A stretch of DNA of 64,000 nucleotides from Sphingorhabdus sp. EL138 (GCF_945890115.1 NZ_CAMDCK010000007.1:56571-120570), one strand, 5' to 3'. Shown: positions 17,947 to 28,172, numbered from the stretch's first letter. Translations and numbers: made by a program. The notes: generated by a model not told the origin, from the letters alone.

Positions 17947-18693
17947 CTATTCGCCGCTGACTTGGGCTGCGGCCAATATCGGTTGGAATTTGGCTGCGGT
18001 CAGGCTCGCCCCGCCAATCAATCCACCGTCGACATTGGGCAGCGCCAAAAGCACCGCGGCATTGTCACCGTTCATGGAACCACCGTATAAAATGCGGATC
18101 TTTTCGCCTTCCGCACCAAAACGCGCCACCAAGGCAGCACGAATGGCGGCATGCATGTCCGCAACATCGGTTGGTTCGGCAACGCGTCCCGTTCCAATGG
18201 CCCATACAGGTTCGTAGGCAAGGCTCAACCAATCGCCTGCCGCAGCCTCCGGTAAGGAATGCGCCACTTGGCCCAAGACAATGTCCAAAGCTTTACCCGC
18301 CTCGCGTTCATCAAGCGTTTCGCCGACGCATATGATGGTTTTCAAACCAGCCGCCTTCGCCGCCTCGGCTTTGGCGCGGATATCACTGTCTTGTTCCTGC
18401 TGCGCTGCGCGGCGTTCGCTGTGGCCGATTATCGTCAGTACGGCGCCTGCATCCAATAACATGTCGCCAGAAACGCAGCCTGTATGTGCCCCTGCCCGTT
18501 GCATATGGCAATCCTGGCTGCCAATTGGAAACGCGCCAACGGCGGTGACGGCCCGATCGATAAGCGTGGCCGGAATGCACAAAGCCGAATCCACAGATGG
18601 ATGCAGCTGCGCCACTGCAGATATCGCCACTATTTCGTCCAGATCACTGGACATGCCGTTCATTTTCCAATTTCCGACGATAAACTTACGCAT
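17947..18693 (-). CDS. tpiA: Triose-phosphate isomerase
   Basis: Interconverts dihydroxyacetone phosphate and glyceraldehyde 3-phosphate in glycolysis and gluconeogenesis. The 248-residue protein begins MRKFIVGNWKMNG (catalytic Lys in NWKMN), has the electrophilic His in IIGHSERR, the base Glu in LAYEPVWAIGTG and the phosphate loop LYGGSMNGDN. The ATG at 18693 is chosen over an open frame start at 18705 because it matches the strictly conserved N-terminus. It is transcribed away from ppiD across a 153-bp divergent intergenic region. secG and pyrG follow in the same direction. Confidence 0.97.
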   Translation of the reverse strand: MRKFIVGNWKMNGMSSDLDEIVAISAVAQLHPSVDSALCIPATLIDRAVTAVGAFPIGSQDCHMQRAGAHTGCVSGDMLLDAGAVLTIIGHSERRAAQQEQDSDIRAKAEAAKAAGLKTIICVGETLDEREAGKALDIVLGQVAHSLPEAAAGDWLSLAYEPVWAIGTGRVAEPTDVADMHAAIRAALVARFGAEGEKIRILYGGSMNGDNAAVLLALPNVDGGLIGGASLTAAKFQPILAAAQVSGE

Positions 18694-18846
18694 CTGACAC
18701 CCCAAAATTTCCTCGGCTACGAATCTTCATCGGCTATCCATGCTTTCCGCCATTTGGGCAAGTCTATCCCTTGATTGCCAGCGGCTTGCCGCCTAAAGCG
18801 TCACGCAGAAGGCACTTAGCGCCACATACGCAGGAAATCGCAGTTC

Positions 18847-20787
18847 ATGATTAGCTCCATTCGTTCGCTCATTAATTCAAAATTCGGTGCAGTTTTTGCG
18901 CTTATATTCATTGGACTAATCGCCGTTGCCTTTACACTCGGCGATGTGAGCGGCTCGGGTAATTTCGGCGCATTAAGTGGCGGTAACGTTGCCCGCGTAG
19001 GCGATAAAAACATAACCTTAAGTGAGATGAATGACTCGCTGGAAAGCCAATTGAGGGCGGAGCGTCAAAACAATCCAACGCTTGATATGGCCCAATTTGT
19101 CGATGGCGGCGGGCTTGATGCCACGCTTGGGCAGTTGATAAACGGATATGCAATCACGGTTTTTGGGGAAGAATATGGCGTTGCGGTCAGCAAGCGCCTT
19201 GTCGACTCCGAAATACGCAAAATCCCCGGTGCCATGGGACTAGATGGAAAGTTCAGCGCGGACGCCTTTCGCGCCTTTGCACAACAAATCGGCCTCAGTG
19301 AAAAATCCATCCGCGAAGGTTTGGCTCAAAATTTGTTCGCACAGCAAATTTTGCCAGCAGCCGCCAGCGGACCATCCGCATCGGACGGCATGGCGCTACC
19401 TTATGCGTCGTTGATGCTGGAGCAACGTTCCGGACAGATTGCGTCCATTCCTGCCACTGCATTTTTGCCAACACGCGCGCCAAGCGAAGCTGTGCTAGCG
19501 CAGTTTTACAGCGCCAATGCCATAAAGTTCACCATCCCCGAAAAGCGGGCTATTAGCTATGCGATATTTGGACGCGACATCACCGCGCAACGCGCAAAGC
19601 CAAGCGAAGCGGATATTGCCGTTTATTACAAAACAAATGCCGCGCAGTTTGCGGCATCACAAACGCGGAACATCAGCCAAGTCATCGTCCCAACGGAAGC
19701 CGCGGCAAAATCCGTCGTGGCGCAAGTTGCTGCCGGAAAATCGCTGTCGGCGGTTGCCAATGACTTGGGGCTATCGGTCACGACCACGGCAAATGTTACC
19801 AAAGACAGCCTGACAAGCTCCACAACTGCAGCGGTGGCCAAGGCGGTATTCGCCGCAGCACAGGGCAGCATTGCAACGCCTGCGCGTGGTAAGCTGGGTT
19901 GGACTGTGATCCGTATCGATGCGATCAACACTATAGCGGCGAAGTCGCTGGCGGCGGCGCGCGCCGACATTGAGACGGAATTGCTCAAAACGCGCAGCGA
20001 AGAAATGCTGACCGAAATGACCGCAGAGATCGAAGACGCGTTCGCAGATGGCGCAACGATTGCCGATGTGGCGAAGCAGAATGGCTTAACCGTAAGCACC
20101 GCGCCTAAGTTGCTGGCGACCGGACAGGACATCAGCAATTCTTCTTATAAACCAATTCCCGAAATGCAGGTCATGTTGCCCGCAGCATTCCAGATGGAAA
20201 CCAATGGCGAGGCGCAATTGATTGAGTTGGTGCCGGGTGAGAAATTCGCGATGATTGCCGTTGCCGATTTTGAAGAAGCCGCGCCGCCGCCCTTGAATGA
20301 CGTGCGCAGCATCGTGCAGCAGCAATGGGCTTTGTCGGAAGGCGCAAAGGGCGCACGCGCCGCTGCGGATGCCATACGCAAGGCCGTAGACGGTGGCCAG
20401 CCGCTTCAATCCGCGCTTGCCGCCGCAGCTATCAAGGGCGCTCAAGTTGAGCGGCTCAGTGGCACCCGGGCAGACATCTCACGCGAGGGGCAACCCGTTC
20501 CCCCGCCCTTGTCTATGATGTTCGCCATGAAAAAGGGCACGGCAAAGATTCTCGCCGGCGGTGGGGGACGCGGCTGGTATGTTGTGCATCTTAATGACGT
20601 TATAAAGGGCGACGCGCGCGGGAATGTGCCCATGCTTATGGCACGCAAACAAGAGATCAGTGGCATATTGCAACAAGAATATGCCGCGCAGATGATCGTA
20701 TCTGCGTCTAAAGATGCTGGCGTTGAAAAGAATGAAGGCGGTATCGAAGAACTCCGCACCCGCCTGACAAACCGTGACGGAAACTAA
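18847..20787 (+). CDS. ppiD: PpiD-like membrane-anchored peptidyl-prolyl isomerase/chaperone
   Basis: A 646-residue periplasmic folding factor of the SurA/PpiD type. It opens with an N-terminal membrane anchor (FGAVFALIFIGLIAVAFTLG) preceded by an arginine/lysine-containing cytosolic tail. A SurA_N-like helical domain follows with the typical NVARVGDKNITLSEMND. A parvulin-like region around residues 260-380 (YYKTNAAQFAASQTRNISQVIV, GKLGWTVIRID) and further helical repeats complete it. The parvulin signature is loose, so chaperone activity may matter more than isomerase activity. Sphingomonads commonly carry this gene directly before trpE, as here; the trpE start lies within its last codons. 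Confidence 0.85.
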   Translation: MISSIRSLINSKFGAVFALIFIGLIAVAFTLGDVSGSGNFGALSGGNVARVGDKNITLSEMNDSLESQLRAERQNNPTLDMAQFVDGGGLDATLGQLINGYAITVFGEEYGVAVSKRLVDSEIRKIPGAMGLDGKFSADAFRAFAQQIGLSEKSIREGLAQNLFAQQILPAAASGPSASDGMALPYASLMLEQRSGQIASIPATAFLPTRAPSEAVLAQFYSANAIKFTIPEKRAISYAIFGRDITAQRAKPSEADIAVYYKTNAAQFAASQTRNISQVIVPTEAAAKSVVAQVAAGKSLSAVANDLGLSVTTTANVTKDSLTSSTTAAVAKAVFAAAQGSIATPARGKLGWTVIRIDAINTIAAKSLAAARADIETELLKTRSEEMLTEMTAEIEDAFADGATIADVAKQNGLTVSTAPKLLATGQDISNSSYKPIPEMQVMLPAAFQMETNGEAQLIELVPGEKFAMIAVADFEEAAPPPLNDVRSIVQQQWALSEGAKGARAAADAIRKAVDGGQPLQSALAAAAIKGAQVERLSGTRADISREGQPVPPPLSMMFAMKKGTAKILAGGGGRGWYVVHLNDVIKGDARGNVPMLMARKQEISGILQQEYAAQMIVSASKDAGVEKNEGGIEELRTRLTNRDGN

Positions 20788-22249
20788 GCCCCAGCTCATC
20801 TGGCGAAAGCGCATTGCTGACACCGAAACACCGGTGTCAGCTGCACTGAAATTGTTTGAGGCAGAGCGCGGCGATTTCATTTTGGAGTCGGTTGAGGGCG
20901 GCGAAACGCGCGGTCGTCATAGCCTTATTGGCATCGCGCCTGACCTTGTGTTCCGCGCCGCTGGGAACAAGGCGGAAATCAACAATCAATGGATGACCGA
21001 TCGGGAGGCGTTTGTGCCGTCCTTGCTCCCGTCGCTCGATGCCTTGCGCGCCTTGGCAGCGCAATGTCGCATGGATGTCCCCGATGAATTACCACCTGCC
21101 CTTGCCTGCCTTGTCGGCTATTTTGGTTATGAGACCATTGGACTTGTCGAGAAGCTGCCGCGCGCGCCACAATCGGCATTGGAATTGCCGGACATGCTGT
21201 TTGTGCGGCCAACGGTTATTCTTTTGTTCGACCGGTTGAAAGACGAAATGTTCCTCGTGTCACCCGTCTGGCCAGGCATGAAGGATACCCAAGCCGTTGC
21301 GCTCGCCCATGAGCGTTTGGATGCTGCGGAACGGCTGCTCGATGCGGGCCACCTCGCCCAAGCGGAACCGGCGGCGCAGAGCGATGGACAAGAGCTGAAG
21401 CTGCAACCAGTCCTGCCCGCAGGGCGCTATGCCGAAATGGTAGCGTCAGCCAAGGAATATATAGAGGCTGGCGACATTTTTCAGGTGGTGCTGGCGCAGC
21501 GTTTTACCGCGCCCTTTAACCTGCCACCCGTCCATCTCTACCGCGCGTTACGGCGAATAAACCCTTCACCATTTCTGTATTTTATCGACCTTCCGGGCTT
21601 TGCACTTATCGGGTCAAGCCCGGAAATATTGGTGCGTGCGCGCGGTGGAGAAGTGACGATCCGTCCAATTGCGGGCACACGACCGCGCGGGAAAACCAGC
21701 CTTGAGGATGCGGAAAATAAGGCGTCTTTGTTGGCCGATCCTAAGGAGCGCGCAGAGCATCTCATGCTGCTCGACCTTGGGCGCAACGATGTTGGCCGCG
21801 TGACAAAGGGCGGAAGTGTGACCGTCACCGACAGCTATATGGTCGAATTTTACAGCCATGTGATGCATATTGTGTCGAACGTAGTGGGCGAATTGGCCGA
21901 TGATAAGGACGCTATCGACGCGTTGTTCGCTGGCTTTCCGGCAGGCACAGTGTCTGGCGCACCCAAGGTCCGCGCGTGCGAAATCATAGCGGAGCTAGAG
22001 CCGGAAACGCGCGGCGCATACGCAGGCGGGGTCGGCTATTTCTCGCCCAATGGCGACATGGACAGCTGCATCGTCTTGCGCACGGCGGTGTTGAAAGATG
22101 GCATCATGCATGTGCAGGCGGGCGCTGGGATCGTTGCCGACAGCAACCCCGAATATGAACAACGCGAATGCGAGGCCAAGGCTGGCGCGCTAATCGCCGC
22201 GGCGCACGAGGCCATTCGTGTGGCTGGCGAAGCGAAATTTGGTCAATAG
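20774..22249 (+). CDS. trpE: Anthranilate synthase component I
   Basis: Chorismate-utilising large subunit that makes anthranilate with ammonia delivered by TrpG; 491 residues. The feedback site resembles the tryptophan-binding LLES element (FILESVEGGETRGRHSLIG). The catalytic half has FQVVLAQRF, LIGSSPEILVR, PIAGTRPRG, LGRNDVGRV and FPAGTVSGAPKVRA. Translation starts at GTG 20774, inside the last 14 bases of ppiD, with no convincing Shine-Dalgarno sequence, so coupled re-initiation is likely. No leader peptide or attenuator is visible, because the gene is buried in an operon. Confidence 0.96.
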   Translation: MTETKPQLIWRKRIADTETPVSAALKLFEAERGDFILESVEGGETRGRHSLIGIAPDLVFRAAGNKAEINNQWMTDREAFVPSLLPSLDALRALAAQCRMDVPDELPPALACLVGYFGYETIGLVEKLPRAPQSALELPDMLFVRPTVILLFDRLKDEMFLVSPVWPGMKDTQAVALAHERLDAAERLLDAGHLAQAEPAAQSDGQELKLQPVLPAGRYAEMVASAKEYIEAGDIFQVVLAQRFTAPFNLPPVHLYRALRRINPSPFLYFIDLPGFALIGSSPEILVRARGGEVTIRPIAGTRPRGKTSLEDAENKASLLADPKERAEHLMLLDLGRNDVGRVTKGGSVTVTDSYMVEFYSHVMHIVSNVVGELADDKDAIDALFAGFPAGTVSGAPKVRACEIIAELEPETRGAYAGGVGYFSPNGDMDSCIVLRTAVLKDGIMHVQAGAGIVADSNPEYEQRECEAKAGALIAAAHEAIRVAGEAKFGQ

Positions 22250-22290
22250 TGCCTCTTCCACACACCCAGCAAAGCCGCTAGGCACGCCGC

Positions 22291-22875
22291 ATGATATTGG
22301 TCATCGACAATTATGATAGCTTTACGTGGAACCTTGTCCATTATCTGATGGAGCTTGGGGCCAAGGTCGACGTTGCACGCAATGACGATATTTCGGCGGG
22401 TCAGGCGCTGTCGTCCGGCGCGCAAGCGTTCCTGATTTCACCAGGGCCGAAAACACCGAACGAAGCGGGCGTGAGCCTTGATCTGGTTGCCGCTTGCGCC
22501 GATGCAGGCAAGCCATTGCTCGGCGTATGCCTTGGTCACCAGACGATTGGTCAGCATTTTGGCGGCACCGTTGCGCGCGGTGGGTTGATGCATGGCAAAA
22601 CCTCGCCTGTTACGCATGATAATAGCGGCCTGTTCGCAGGATTGCCCTCCCCGTTTCTGGCGACGCGTTATCATTCGTTGATTGTCGAAAATGTGCCATC
22701 CGATTTGATTGTGAATGCCACAAGCGATGACGGCCATGTCATGGGCTTTCGTCACGCGACTCTGCCAATTCATGGCGTGCAGTTTCACCCTGAAAGCATC
22801 GCGACGGAGCACGGGCACTCCATGCTGGCCAATTTCATGCGTATTGCGGGAATGACACCAAAGGAACGCGCATGA
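22291..22875 (+). CDS. trpG: Anthranilate synthase component II (glutamine amidotransferase)
   Basis: Glutamine amidotransferase subunit, 194 residues, feeding ammonia to TrpE. The start [19 protein letters not shown], the oxyanion strand LISPGPKTP, the nucleophile in [15 protein letters not shown] and the His-Glu pair in [13 protein letters not shown] are all present. It follows trpE by 41 bp and overlaps trpD with ATGA. The same subunit may also serve para-aminobenzoate synthase, as is known in organisms with only one such gene; that cannot be decided here. Confidence 0.95.
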   Translation: MILVIDNYDSFTWNLVHYLMELGAKVDVARNDDISAGQALSSGAQAFLISPGPKTPNEAGVSLDLVAACADAGKPLLGVCLGHQTIGQHFGGTVARGGLMHGKTSPVTHDNSGLFAGLPSPFLATRYHSLIVENVPSDLIVNATSDDGHVMGFRHATLPIHGVQFHPESIATEHGHSMLANFMRIAGMTPKERA

Positions 22876-23867
22876 TTCCCTTTGGCACCCTACCCGATCC
22901 GCAGCATCTGTTCGACCATGATGAGGCGGCGCAGGCCTTTGCCGACATATTGGACGCCCGCGCGTCCGAGGATGAGATTGAGGCATTTCTGATTGCGCTG
23001 ACCGCGCGCGGCGAGACGATGGTGGAAATCGCGGCTGCGGCGCAGGCGATGCGCGACCGATTAATCCCCATAGACGCGCCACAGGGTGCGATAGACGTCT
23101 GCGGCACAGGTGGTGACGGGCATCATACGTTGAACGTCTCCACCGCCGTATCTTTGGTCGTGGCCGCCTGCGAAGTGCCTGTCGCCAAGCATGGCAACCG
23201 GGCGGCATCATCCAAGGCGGGCGCAGCAGACACGTTGGAGGCGTTGGGCCTCAATATGGAACGCGCCGGACAGAAGGCGGAAGAAACGTTGAAAGATTTG
23301 GGCATCTGCTTCCTGTTCGCGGCCAATCACCATCCGGCGATGAAGCGTATTCAGCCGATCCGCCAACGCATTGGCCAACGCACGATTTTCAACCTGATGG
23401 GCCCATTGGCCAATCCTGCGGGCGTGAAGCGGCAGCTCATCGGCATTGCGCGTCCTGACTATATTCCGGTTTATGCCGAGGCGCTGCATCATTTGGGCAC
23501 CGAACATGCGCGCGTCATTTCCGGCGACGAAGGCTTAGACGAATTAAGCCTTGCTGGCGGTAATGAAGTCGCTGTGGTTGACGCCGACGGTATCCGCTAC
23601 CAACGCATCAGCGCGGCGGACGCTGGCCTGCCCGTTTACCCTGTTGAAGCCATTCGTGGCGGTGATGCGCAGTATAATGCGCTGGCATTGCGCAGATTGC
23701 TTCAGGGCGAACATGGCGCCTATCGCGACGCCGTCTTGTTCAACGCGGCGGCGGCTTTGGTGGTCGCAGGTGTCGTGGATACTATGCCCGAGGGTGTGGA
23801 AGAAGCAGCCGAGGCCATTGACAAGGGCCTTGCCAATGCATTGCTGAATTGTTGGGTGGCCTATTGA
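22872..23867 (+). CDS. trpD: Anthranilate phosphoribosyltransferase
   Basis: Transfers phosphoribose from PRPP to anthranilate; 331 residues. Visible signatures are [18 protein letters not shown] (PRPP loop), [21 protein letters not shown], and [11 protein letters not shown]. The start overlaps the trpG stop (ATGA) and the stop overlaps the trpC start (TGATG). The C-terminus ends LLNCWVAY, slightly different from the usual KL ending but within normal length. No sign of damage. Confidence 0.96.
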   Translation: MIPFGTLPDPQHLFDHDEAAQAFADILDARASEDEIEAFLIALTARGETMVEIAAAAQAMRDRLIPIDAPQGAIDVCGTGGDGHHTLNVSTAVSLVVAACEVPVAKHGNRAASSKAGAADTLEALGLNMERAGQKAEETLKDLGICFLFAANHHPAMKRIQPIRQRIGQRTIFNLMGPLANPAGVKRQLIGIARPDYIPVYAEALHHLGTEHARVISGDEGLDELSLAGGNEVAVVDADGIRYQRISAADAGLPVYPVEAIRGGDAQYNALALRRLLQGEHGAYRDAVLFNAAAALVVAGVVDTMPEGVEEAAEAIDKGLANALLNCWVAY

Positions 23868-24649
23868 TGGCGGACAAGCTTGCAGAAATTTGCGCGACCA
23901 AGCGCGTTGAAGTATCGGAGCGCAAGCCTCTGGGCTTGAAGCATTGGCCAATGCCCTCCGCACCGCGCGGCTTTGAAGCAGCGTTGCGGACCAAAAGCCA
24001 GACCGGAATCGCGCTCATTGCCGAGATCAAGAAAGCCAGTCCCTCCAAAGGCCTGATCCGCGGGGATTTCGATCCGGCGGCGCATGCTGCGGCCTATCAG
24101 GCGGGTGGTGCTGCCTGCTTGTCCGTTTTGACAGACGCGCCGTATTTTCAGGGGCATGAGGATTATCTGATCGCGGCGCGCGGCGCATGTGACCTGCCGG
24201 TAATCCGCAAGGATTTCATGGTCGACCCGTGGCAATGTGCAGAAGCACGCGCGATGGGCGGCGATGCTATTTTGATCATCGTGGCGGCGCTGGATGATGT
24301 CGTGATGGCTGAAATTGAGGATGCCGCAGGCCAAGAAAATCTTGATGTGCTGGTTGAGGTTCATGACGAGGCTGAGCTGGAACGCGCGCTCAAACATCTG
24401 AAATCCAAGCTTGTTGGCGTGAACAACCGCAATTTGAAAACCTTCGAGGTGGATCTGGCCACAACGGAGCGTCTGGCCAAATTGGTGCCGGATGATATCT
24501 TGCTCGTCTGCGAAAGCGGTATTTCAACGCATGCCGATTGCCTGCGCATGGCAGAGGTCGGTGTTAACAGCTTCTTGGTGGGCGAGAGCCTGATGCGGCA
24601 GGATGATATCAAGGCCGCAACGCACAGGCTTTTGACCGGACATGGTTGA
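23867..24649 (+). CDS. trpC: Indole-3-glycerol-phosphate synthase
   Basis: Closes the indole ring from CdRP in tryptophan synthesis; monofunctional, 260 residues, TIM barrel. Family blocks are [58 protein letters not shown] and [12 protein letters not shown], carrying the catalytic Lys and Glu residues. ATG 23867 shares its A with the trpD stop (TGATG). A longer frame from 23849 lies within trpD. trpF, trpB and trpA are absent from the window, so the pathway is split over at least two loci. Confidence 0.96.
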   Translation: MADKLAEICATKRVEVSERKPLGLKHWPMPSAPRGFEAALRTKSQTGIALIAEIKKASPSKGLIRGDFDPAAHAAAYQAGGAACLSVLTDAPYFQGHEDYLIAARGACDLPVIRKDFMVDPWQCAEARAMGGDAILIIVAALDDVVMAEIEDAAGQENLDVLVEVHDEAELERALKHLKSKLVGVNNRNLKTFEVDLATTERLAKLVPDDILLVCESGISTHADCLRMAEVGVNSFLVGESLMRQDDIKAATHRLLTGHG

Positions 24650-25109
24650 TCTTACGCATTTGGACGCCGATGGCGGCGCGCATATGGTCGATGTGTCGGC
24701 CAAAGCAGACACGGCGCGTGAAGCTGTTGCAGAGGGCCGGATATCCATGTCTGCCGAAGCGCTTACGGCCATACGCGCGGGCAATATGAAAAAAGGTGAT
24801 GTGTTGGGCACGGCGCGCATCGCGGGCATATTGGCAGCGAAAAAGACAAGCGACCTCATTCCGTTGTGTCACCCGTTGATGTTGTCCAAAATCAGCGTTG
24901 ATTTTGCATATGAGGCCACCGCCATTCGTGTTGAAGCCCGCGTCCGCTTGAACGGGCCGACGGGCGTGGAGATGGAGGCCTTGACCGCGGTCAGCGTCAC
25001 CTTGCTGACCCTGTATGACATGGCCAAGGCGCTCGACAAATCGATGATCATTTCGGACGTCCGCTTACTCTCCAAAACCGGCGGCAAATCCGGCGACTAT
25101 AGCGCATGA
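24642..25109 (+). CDS. moaC: Cyclic pyranopterin monophosphate synthase
   Basis: Second enzyme of molybdenum cofactor synthesis, which rearranges the MoaA product into cyclic pyranopterin monophosphate. The 155-residue protein has [35 protein letters not shown] with the essential histidine, [19 protein letters not shown] and the C-terminal [12 protein letters not shown]. It begins within the last eight bases of trpC and ends in an ATGA overlap with moeA, so cofactor synthesis is translated together with tryptophan synthesis in this operon. Confidence 0.96.
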   Translation: MVDLTHLDADGGAHMVDVSAKADTAREAVAEGRISMSAEALTAIRAGNMKKGDVLGTARIAGILAAKKTSDLIPLCHPLMLSKISVDFAYEATAIRVEARVRLNGPTGVEMEALTAVSVTLLTLYDMAKALDKSMIISDVRLLSKTGGKSGDYSA

Positions 25110-26287
25110 TTTCGGTTGACGCAGCGCAGGCCAGATTGCTGGCGCTGACCTCTGTTTTGCCCCCTGTTGAACGAGACCTGATGCAGGCCGTGCGGCATTA
25201 TCTGCACGCACCATTGATCGCCATGCGCACGCAACCTGCGGCGGACCTGTCTGCGATGGATGGCTATGCACTCGCTGTAGAGGACTTTCCCGGCCCGTGG
25301 CGCGTAATCGGCGAAAGCGCGGCAGGGCATCCTTTTACAGGCAGCCTACAACGTGGCGAGGCCGTCCGTATTTTCACCGGCGCTTATGTCCCTCAAAATG
25401 CCGATAGCGTCCTGATACAAGAAAATGCCGCGCGCGATGGCGATATATTGCGCGCAACAGTTGACCGTGTCCCTATGCCCGGGGCCAATATCCGCCGCGT
25501 TGGGGGCGATTTTCGCGCTGGTGACGCCGTGCTGTCAAAGGGCACTTATTTGAACGCAGGGGCCATAGCCGTTGCCGCGATGGCGGGGCATGGCAGGCTC
25601 ACGGTAGGTGGCGTCCCGCGCATTGCCATTGCCGCCACGGGCGACGAATTGGTGCCCGCTGGGTCCGCTATTGGCCCTGCGCAAATCCCCTGCTCCAACA
25701 GCCCGATGTTGCAAGCCATGCTCGCTGGCCTACCTTGTGATGTCCGTGACGCCGGCATCTTGCGCGATGATGTGACGGCGCTTGAGACCAGCCTGTCGGC
25801 GCTTTGCGAACAAGTGGATATCATTGTCACCACCGGCGGCGCGTCGGTCGGCGACCATGATCTGGTGCAGACCGCGCTGGTGAACATCGGCGCGCAAATG
25901 GATTTCTGGAAAGTTGCCATGCGTCCGGGAAAGCCTTTGATGGCCGGCAAAGTTGGAAATACGGTGGTCCTTGGCCTACCGGGCAATCCGTCCTCCGCCT
26001 TCGTCACCGCATTTCTGTTCCTCTTGCCGCTGATTCGGCACATGGCAGGATGCAATGCGCCCCTGCCCGCATATTTTGAAGCGGCCACCTTTACCGACCT
26101 GCCAGCAGGAGGAGACCGCGCCGAATATATGCGCGCAACGGTCGAGGGCGGACATATCACGCCATTCATATCGCAGGACAGCGGCCTAACGCGCACTTTG
26201 TCCCAAGCCAATGCACTGCTGGTGCAACAGCCAAATGTTCCGCCGCGAGCAAAAGGGACCATGGTTCAATATATGCGCCTGTCGTAG
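25106..26287 (+). CDS. moeA: Molybdopterin molybdenumtransferase
   Basis: Inserts molybdate into adenylylated molybdopterin; 393 residues. The N-terminal [16 protein letters not shown] motif appears as [31 protein letters not shown], the [10 protein letters not shown] strand, [14 protein letters not shown] and [35 protein letters not shown] complete the signatures. The start overlaps moaC (ATGA). Its stop is the last point of this operon before the mobile insertion, which begins 38 bp later. No terminator is visible between the two. Confidence 0.95.
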   Translation: MISVDAAQARLLALTSVLPPVERDLMQAVRHYLHAPLIAMRTQPAADLSAMDGYALAVEDFPGPWRVIGESAAGHPFTGSLQRGEAVRIFTGAYVPQNADSVLIQENAARDGDILRATVDRVPMPGANIRRVGGDFRAGDAVLSKGTYLNAGAIAVAAMAGHGRLTVGGVPRIAIAATGDELVPAGSAIGPAQIPCSNSPMLQAMLAGLPCDVRDAGILRDDVTALETSLSALCEQVDIIVTTGGASVGDHDLVQTALVNIGAQMDFWKVAMRPGKPLMAGKVGNTVVLGLPGNPSSAFVTAFLFLLPLIRHMAGCNAPLPAYFEAATFTDLPAGGDRAEYMRATVEGGHITPFISQDSGLTRTLSQANALLVQQPNVPPRAKGTMVQYMRLS

Positions 26288-26324
26288 AAACTGGACGGAA
26301 TATATGCACATTGTGCTTCGTGAT

Positions 26325-26344
26325 TATCCCCCTTGCATACGTAG
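26325..26344 (+). repeat. Left terminal inverted repeat of the IS1595-type element
   Basis: Twenty bases beginning TATCCCC and ending CGTAG, matching the complement of 28173-28192 at 17 positions. It lies 24 bp before the transposase start. Confidence 0.7.
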
Positions 26345-26368
26345 AACAATTAGGATATATAATGCCCT

Positions 26369-27268
26369 ATGAAAACGAAACCACAGAATATAGCCCAGTT
26401 TTTCAAGCAATTCCGCGATGACGAAACTTGCTTGCAGCACCTATTCAACGTCCGTTTCGGGCAGGGCTATGAATGCCCGTCTTGTGGTCGCGCTTCCAAG
26501 TGGTTTCGAATCAAAGCCGAACGGGCCTATTCCTGCCAGTTCTGCGGCCATCACCTGCACCCGACTGTAGGAACGCCGTTCCAGCAAACGCGCACCCCGC
26601 TGCAGCTTTGGTTCTATGCGATCTACCTTTTCACGACCACCCGTAACGGCGTTGCTGCGAAGGAACTGGAACGCCAGCTGGGCGTCACATACAAGACCGC
26701 ATGGCGCATGGCTGACCTTATCCGCAAGCACATGGCAGACGTTGACGGTGATGCTCCTATTGGCGGCTTCCTGCGCACGGTCGAGATCGACGAAACATAT
26801 ATCGGCGGCGAAGCCAAGGGCATGGGCGCTGGATACAAGGGTAACAAGACGGCGATCATGGCGATGCTGGAGCGCAACGGCAACGTCATAACGAAAGTCA
26901 TTCCTAATCGCCGTAAAACTACATTGCAGGGCGCTATCGTCGATAACGTGAAGCCGCACACCATCCTGCACACCGACGAATTTATTTCATATAATGGCAT
27001 CGAACTTGTCGGCAAATGGTATGACCATCACACTGTCAATCACGGCCAAGGCGAGTATGTGCGCGGGCGGGTCACGACCAATGGCGTTGAAGGTTTCTGG
27101 TCACAGTTGAAGCGCGCCATTACCGGCACTCACATTCACGTATCGAGCAAGCATCTTTGGAAATATGCCAAGGAAGCCGAGTATCGGTTTAATCGTCGGG
27201 AGCGTCCGCAGACGATGTTTTCGGAACTGGTTTCGACTTTCCAGCCATTGCCTCCAAAGTCGAATTGA
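26369..27268 (+). CDS. IS1595 family transposase (ISXO2-like DDE domain)
   Basis: A 299-residue DDE transposase. The N-terminal zinc ribbon has C36, C39, C56 and C59 (ECPSCG and SCQFCG). A helix-turn-helix-like region follows around GVAAKELERQLGVTYKTAWRMADLI. The catalytic triad is D141 in VEIDETYIGG, D203 in LHTDEFISYNG and E241 in NGVEGFWSQLKR, the usual arrangement of the ISXO2-like domain. The frame is intact from ATG to stop with no frameshift, so the enzyme may still be active. It faces the two passenger genes, convergent across about 47 bp. Confidence 0.92.
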   Translation: MKTKPQNIAQFFKQFRDDETCLQHLFNVRFGQGYECPSCGRASKWFRIKAERAYSCQFCGHHLHPTVGTPFQQTRTPLQLWFYAIYLFTTTRNGVAAKELERQLGVTYKTAWRMADLIRKHMADVDGDAPIGGFLRTVEIDETYIGGEAKGMGAGYKGNKTAIMAMLERNGNVITKVIPNRRKTTLQGAIVDNVKPHTILHTDEFISYNGIELVGKWYDHHTVNHGQGEYVRGRVTTNGVEGFWSQLKRAITGTHIHVSSKHLWKYAKEAEYRFNRRERPQTMFSELVSTFQPLPPKSN

Positions 27269-27315
27269 ACGCAGTGGCGTCGCCCTTTTTGTCGCGCCTA
27301 TGCTCTTTGACGAAA

Positions 27316-27801
27316 TCAGTTAACCTGTTTTCCTTGAGCGCTTGTCGGAGGCTTACGGGCATCTACACTCTCCAAAATCCGGTCTAGTTTCGCGTCCTGC
27401 TTAGTTGCTTCAACACGCAAATCAGAAACCTGCTGCACCACGGACTCAACTTGCTTGTCCGCTTTATCAAAGCGATCTGCTATCCGATCATCTAAATTGA
27501 AAAACAGCCCTACAAAAGTGCCGAGCGCTATAACTATAGCGCTTCCGACAACCTTGTTCAACAGCTCAACGTTTTGCTTCAACTTTACGAACGGGGTTTT
27601 CATGTCATCACCATCGCTGCCCGCTGGCGGGCTTGCACCACCACCTCCCGATCCGCCGCCAGTTGTTGCGTCAGTCGTAACATAAAAGGCCCGCCCCGCC
27701 GCATCGACAATGCCAGTGGGTTGAAGGTTACCAGTGTAGCTAGCAACTTCTGCTTCACCTGACGTGCTGTCCGAAACGAGCCGAAGGTGATTATTCGACA
27801 T
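27316..27801 (-). CDS. Passenger gene B: small membrane protein, unknown function
   Basis: Not recognised. The 161-residue product has a polar N-terminal part of about 45 residues, a Gly/Ser/Pro linker (residues 48-62), one transmembrane helix at about 84-102 (VVGSAIVIALGTFVGLFF) and a C-terminal helical, probably coiled-coil tail rich in D, K, Q and V (DDRIADRFDKADKQVESVVQQV). ATG 27801 lies within the last 11 bases of the upstream passenger gene, so the two are coupled. An open frame to 27843 runs inside that gene. The topology resembles small membrane spacers or holin-associated proteins, but I cannot assign a role. Confidence 0.7.
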   Translation of the reverse strand: MSNNHLRLVSDSTSGEAEVASYTGNLQPTGIVDAAGRAFYVTTDATTGGGSGGGGASPPAGSDGDDMKTPFVKLKQNVELLNKVVGSAIVIALGTFVGLFFNLDDRIADRFDKADKQVESVVQQVSDLRVEATKQDAKLDRILESVDARKPPTSAQGKQVN

Positions 27802-28111
27802 CTTGACCTTTGGCTGCTGTAGCCTCGTCTTCGCCCTGCGCAATCCTTAGAAAGAACTCTCCCCAAGATTTCAGTTGCGGAGCTGGCACCACCAAGGAAG
27901 CTACATGGATATTTCGAAGCTCGTTTGTGCTCGCATCCATCCGTGTTTCCATCAAATACATCTTGGCTACGCCATTGAAAATCATAGCCCCCTTAATCAG
28001 GTCTGCATAAATTAGAGGGCAATCTAAACCACTGGTAGCCGAAGGCAGATCCGCCAATTTTGTATTTATTTGCTCGCGCGCTGGCGCTGGGCTTTCTTCG
28101 TCTTCGGCCAT
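27791..28111 (-). CDS. Passenger gene A: small soluble protein, unknown function
   Basis: Not firmly recognised. The product of 106 residues starts at ATG 28111 with GAGG seven bases upstream. It has an acidic, disordered-looking N-terminus (MAEDEESPAPAREQ) and then a compact alpha/beta stretch beginning PLIYADLIKGAMIFNGVAKMYL and continuing HVASLVVPAPQLKSWGEFF. The pattern of a short beta sheet followed by a helix after a conserved proline loosely recalls the DUF3467 family, but this is a weak impression. It lies 60 bp inside the right inverted repeat and overlaps passenger gene B, forming a two-gene operon within the transposon. Confidence 0.7.
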   Translation of the reverse strand: MAEDEESPAPAREQINTKLADLPSATSGLDCPLIYADLIKGAMIFNGVAKMYLMETRMDASTNELRNIHVASLVVPAPQLKSWGEFFLRIAQGEDEATAAKGQDVE

Positions 28112-28172
28112 TAGTGTCCTCGATTCTGTCGATATCAAGGATAAGTAAATGTTCCCACATTTTAGTCAATCC

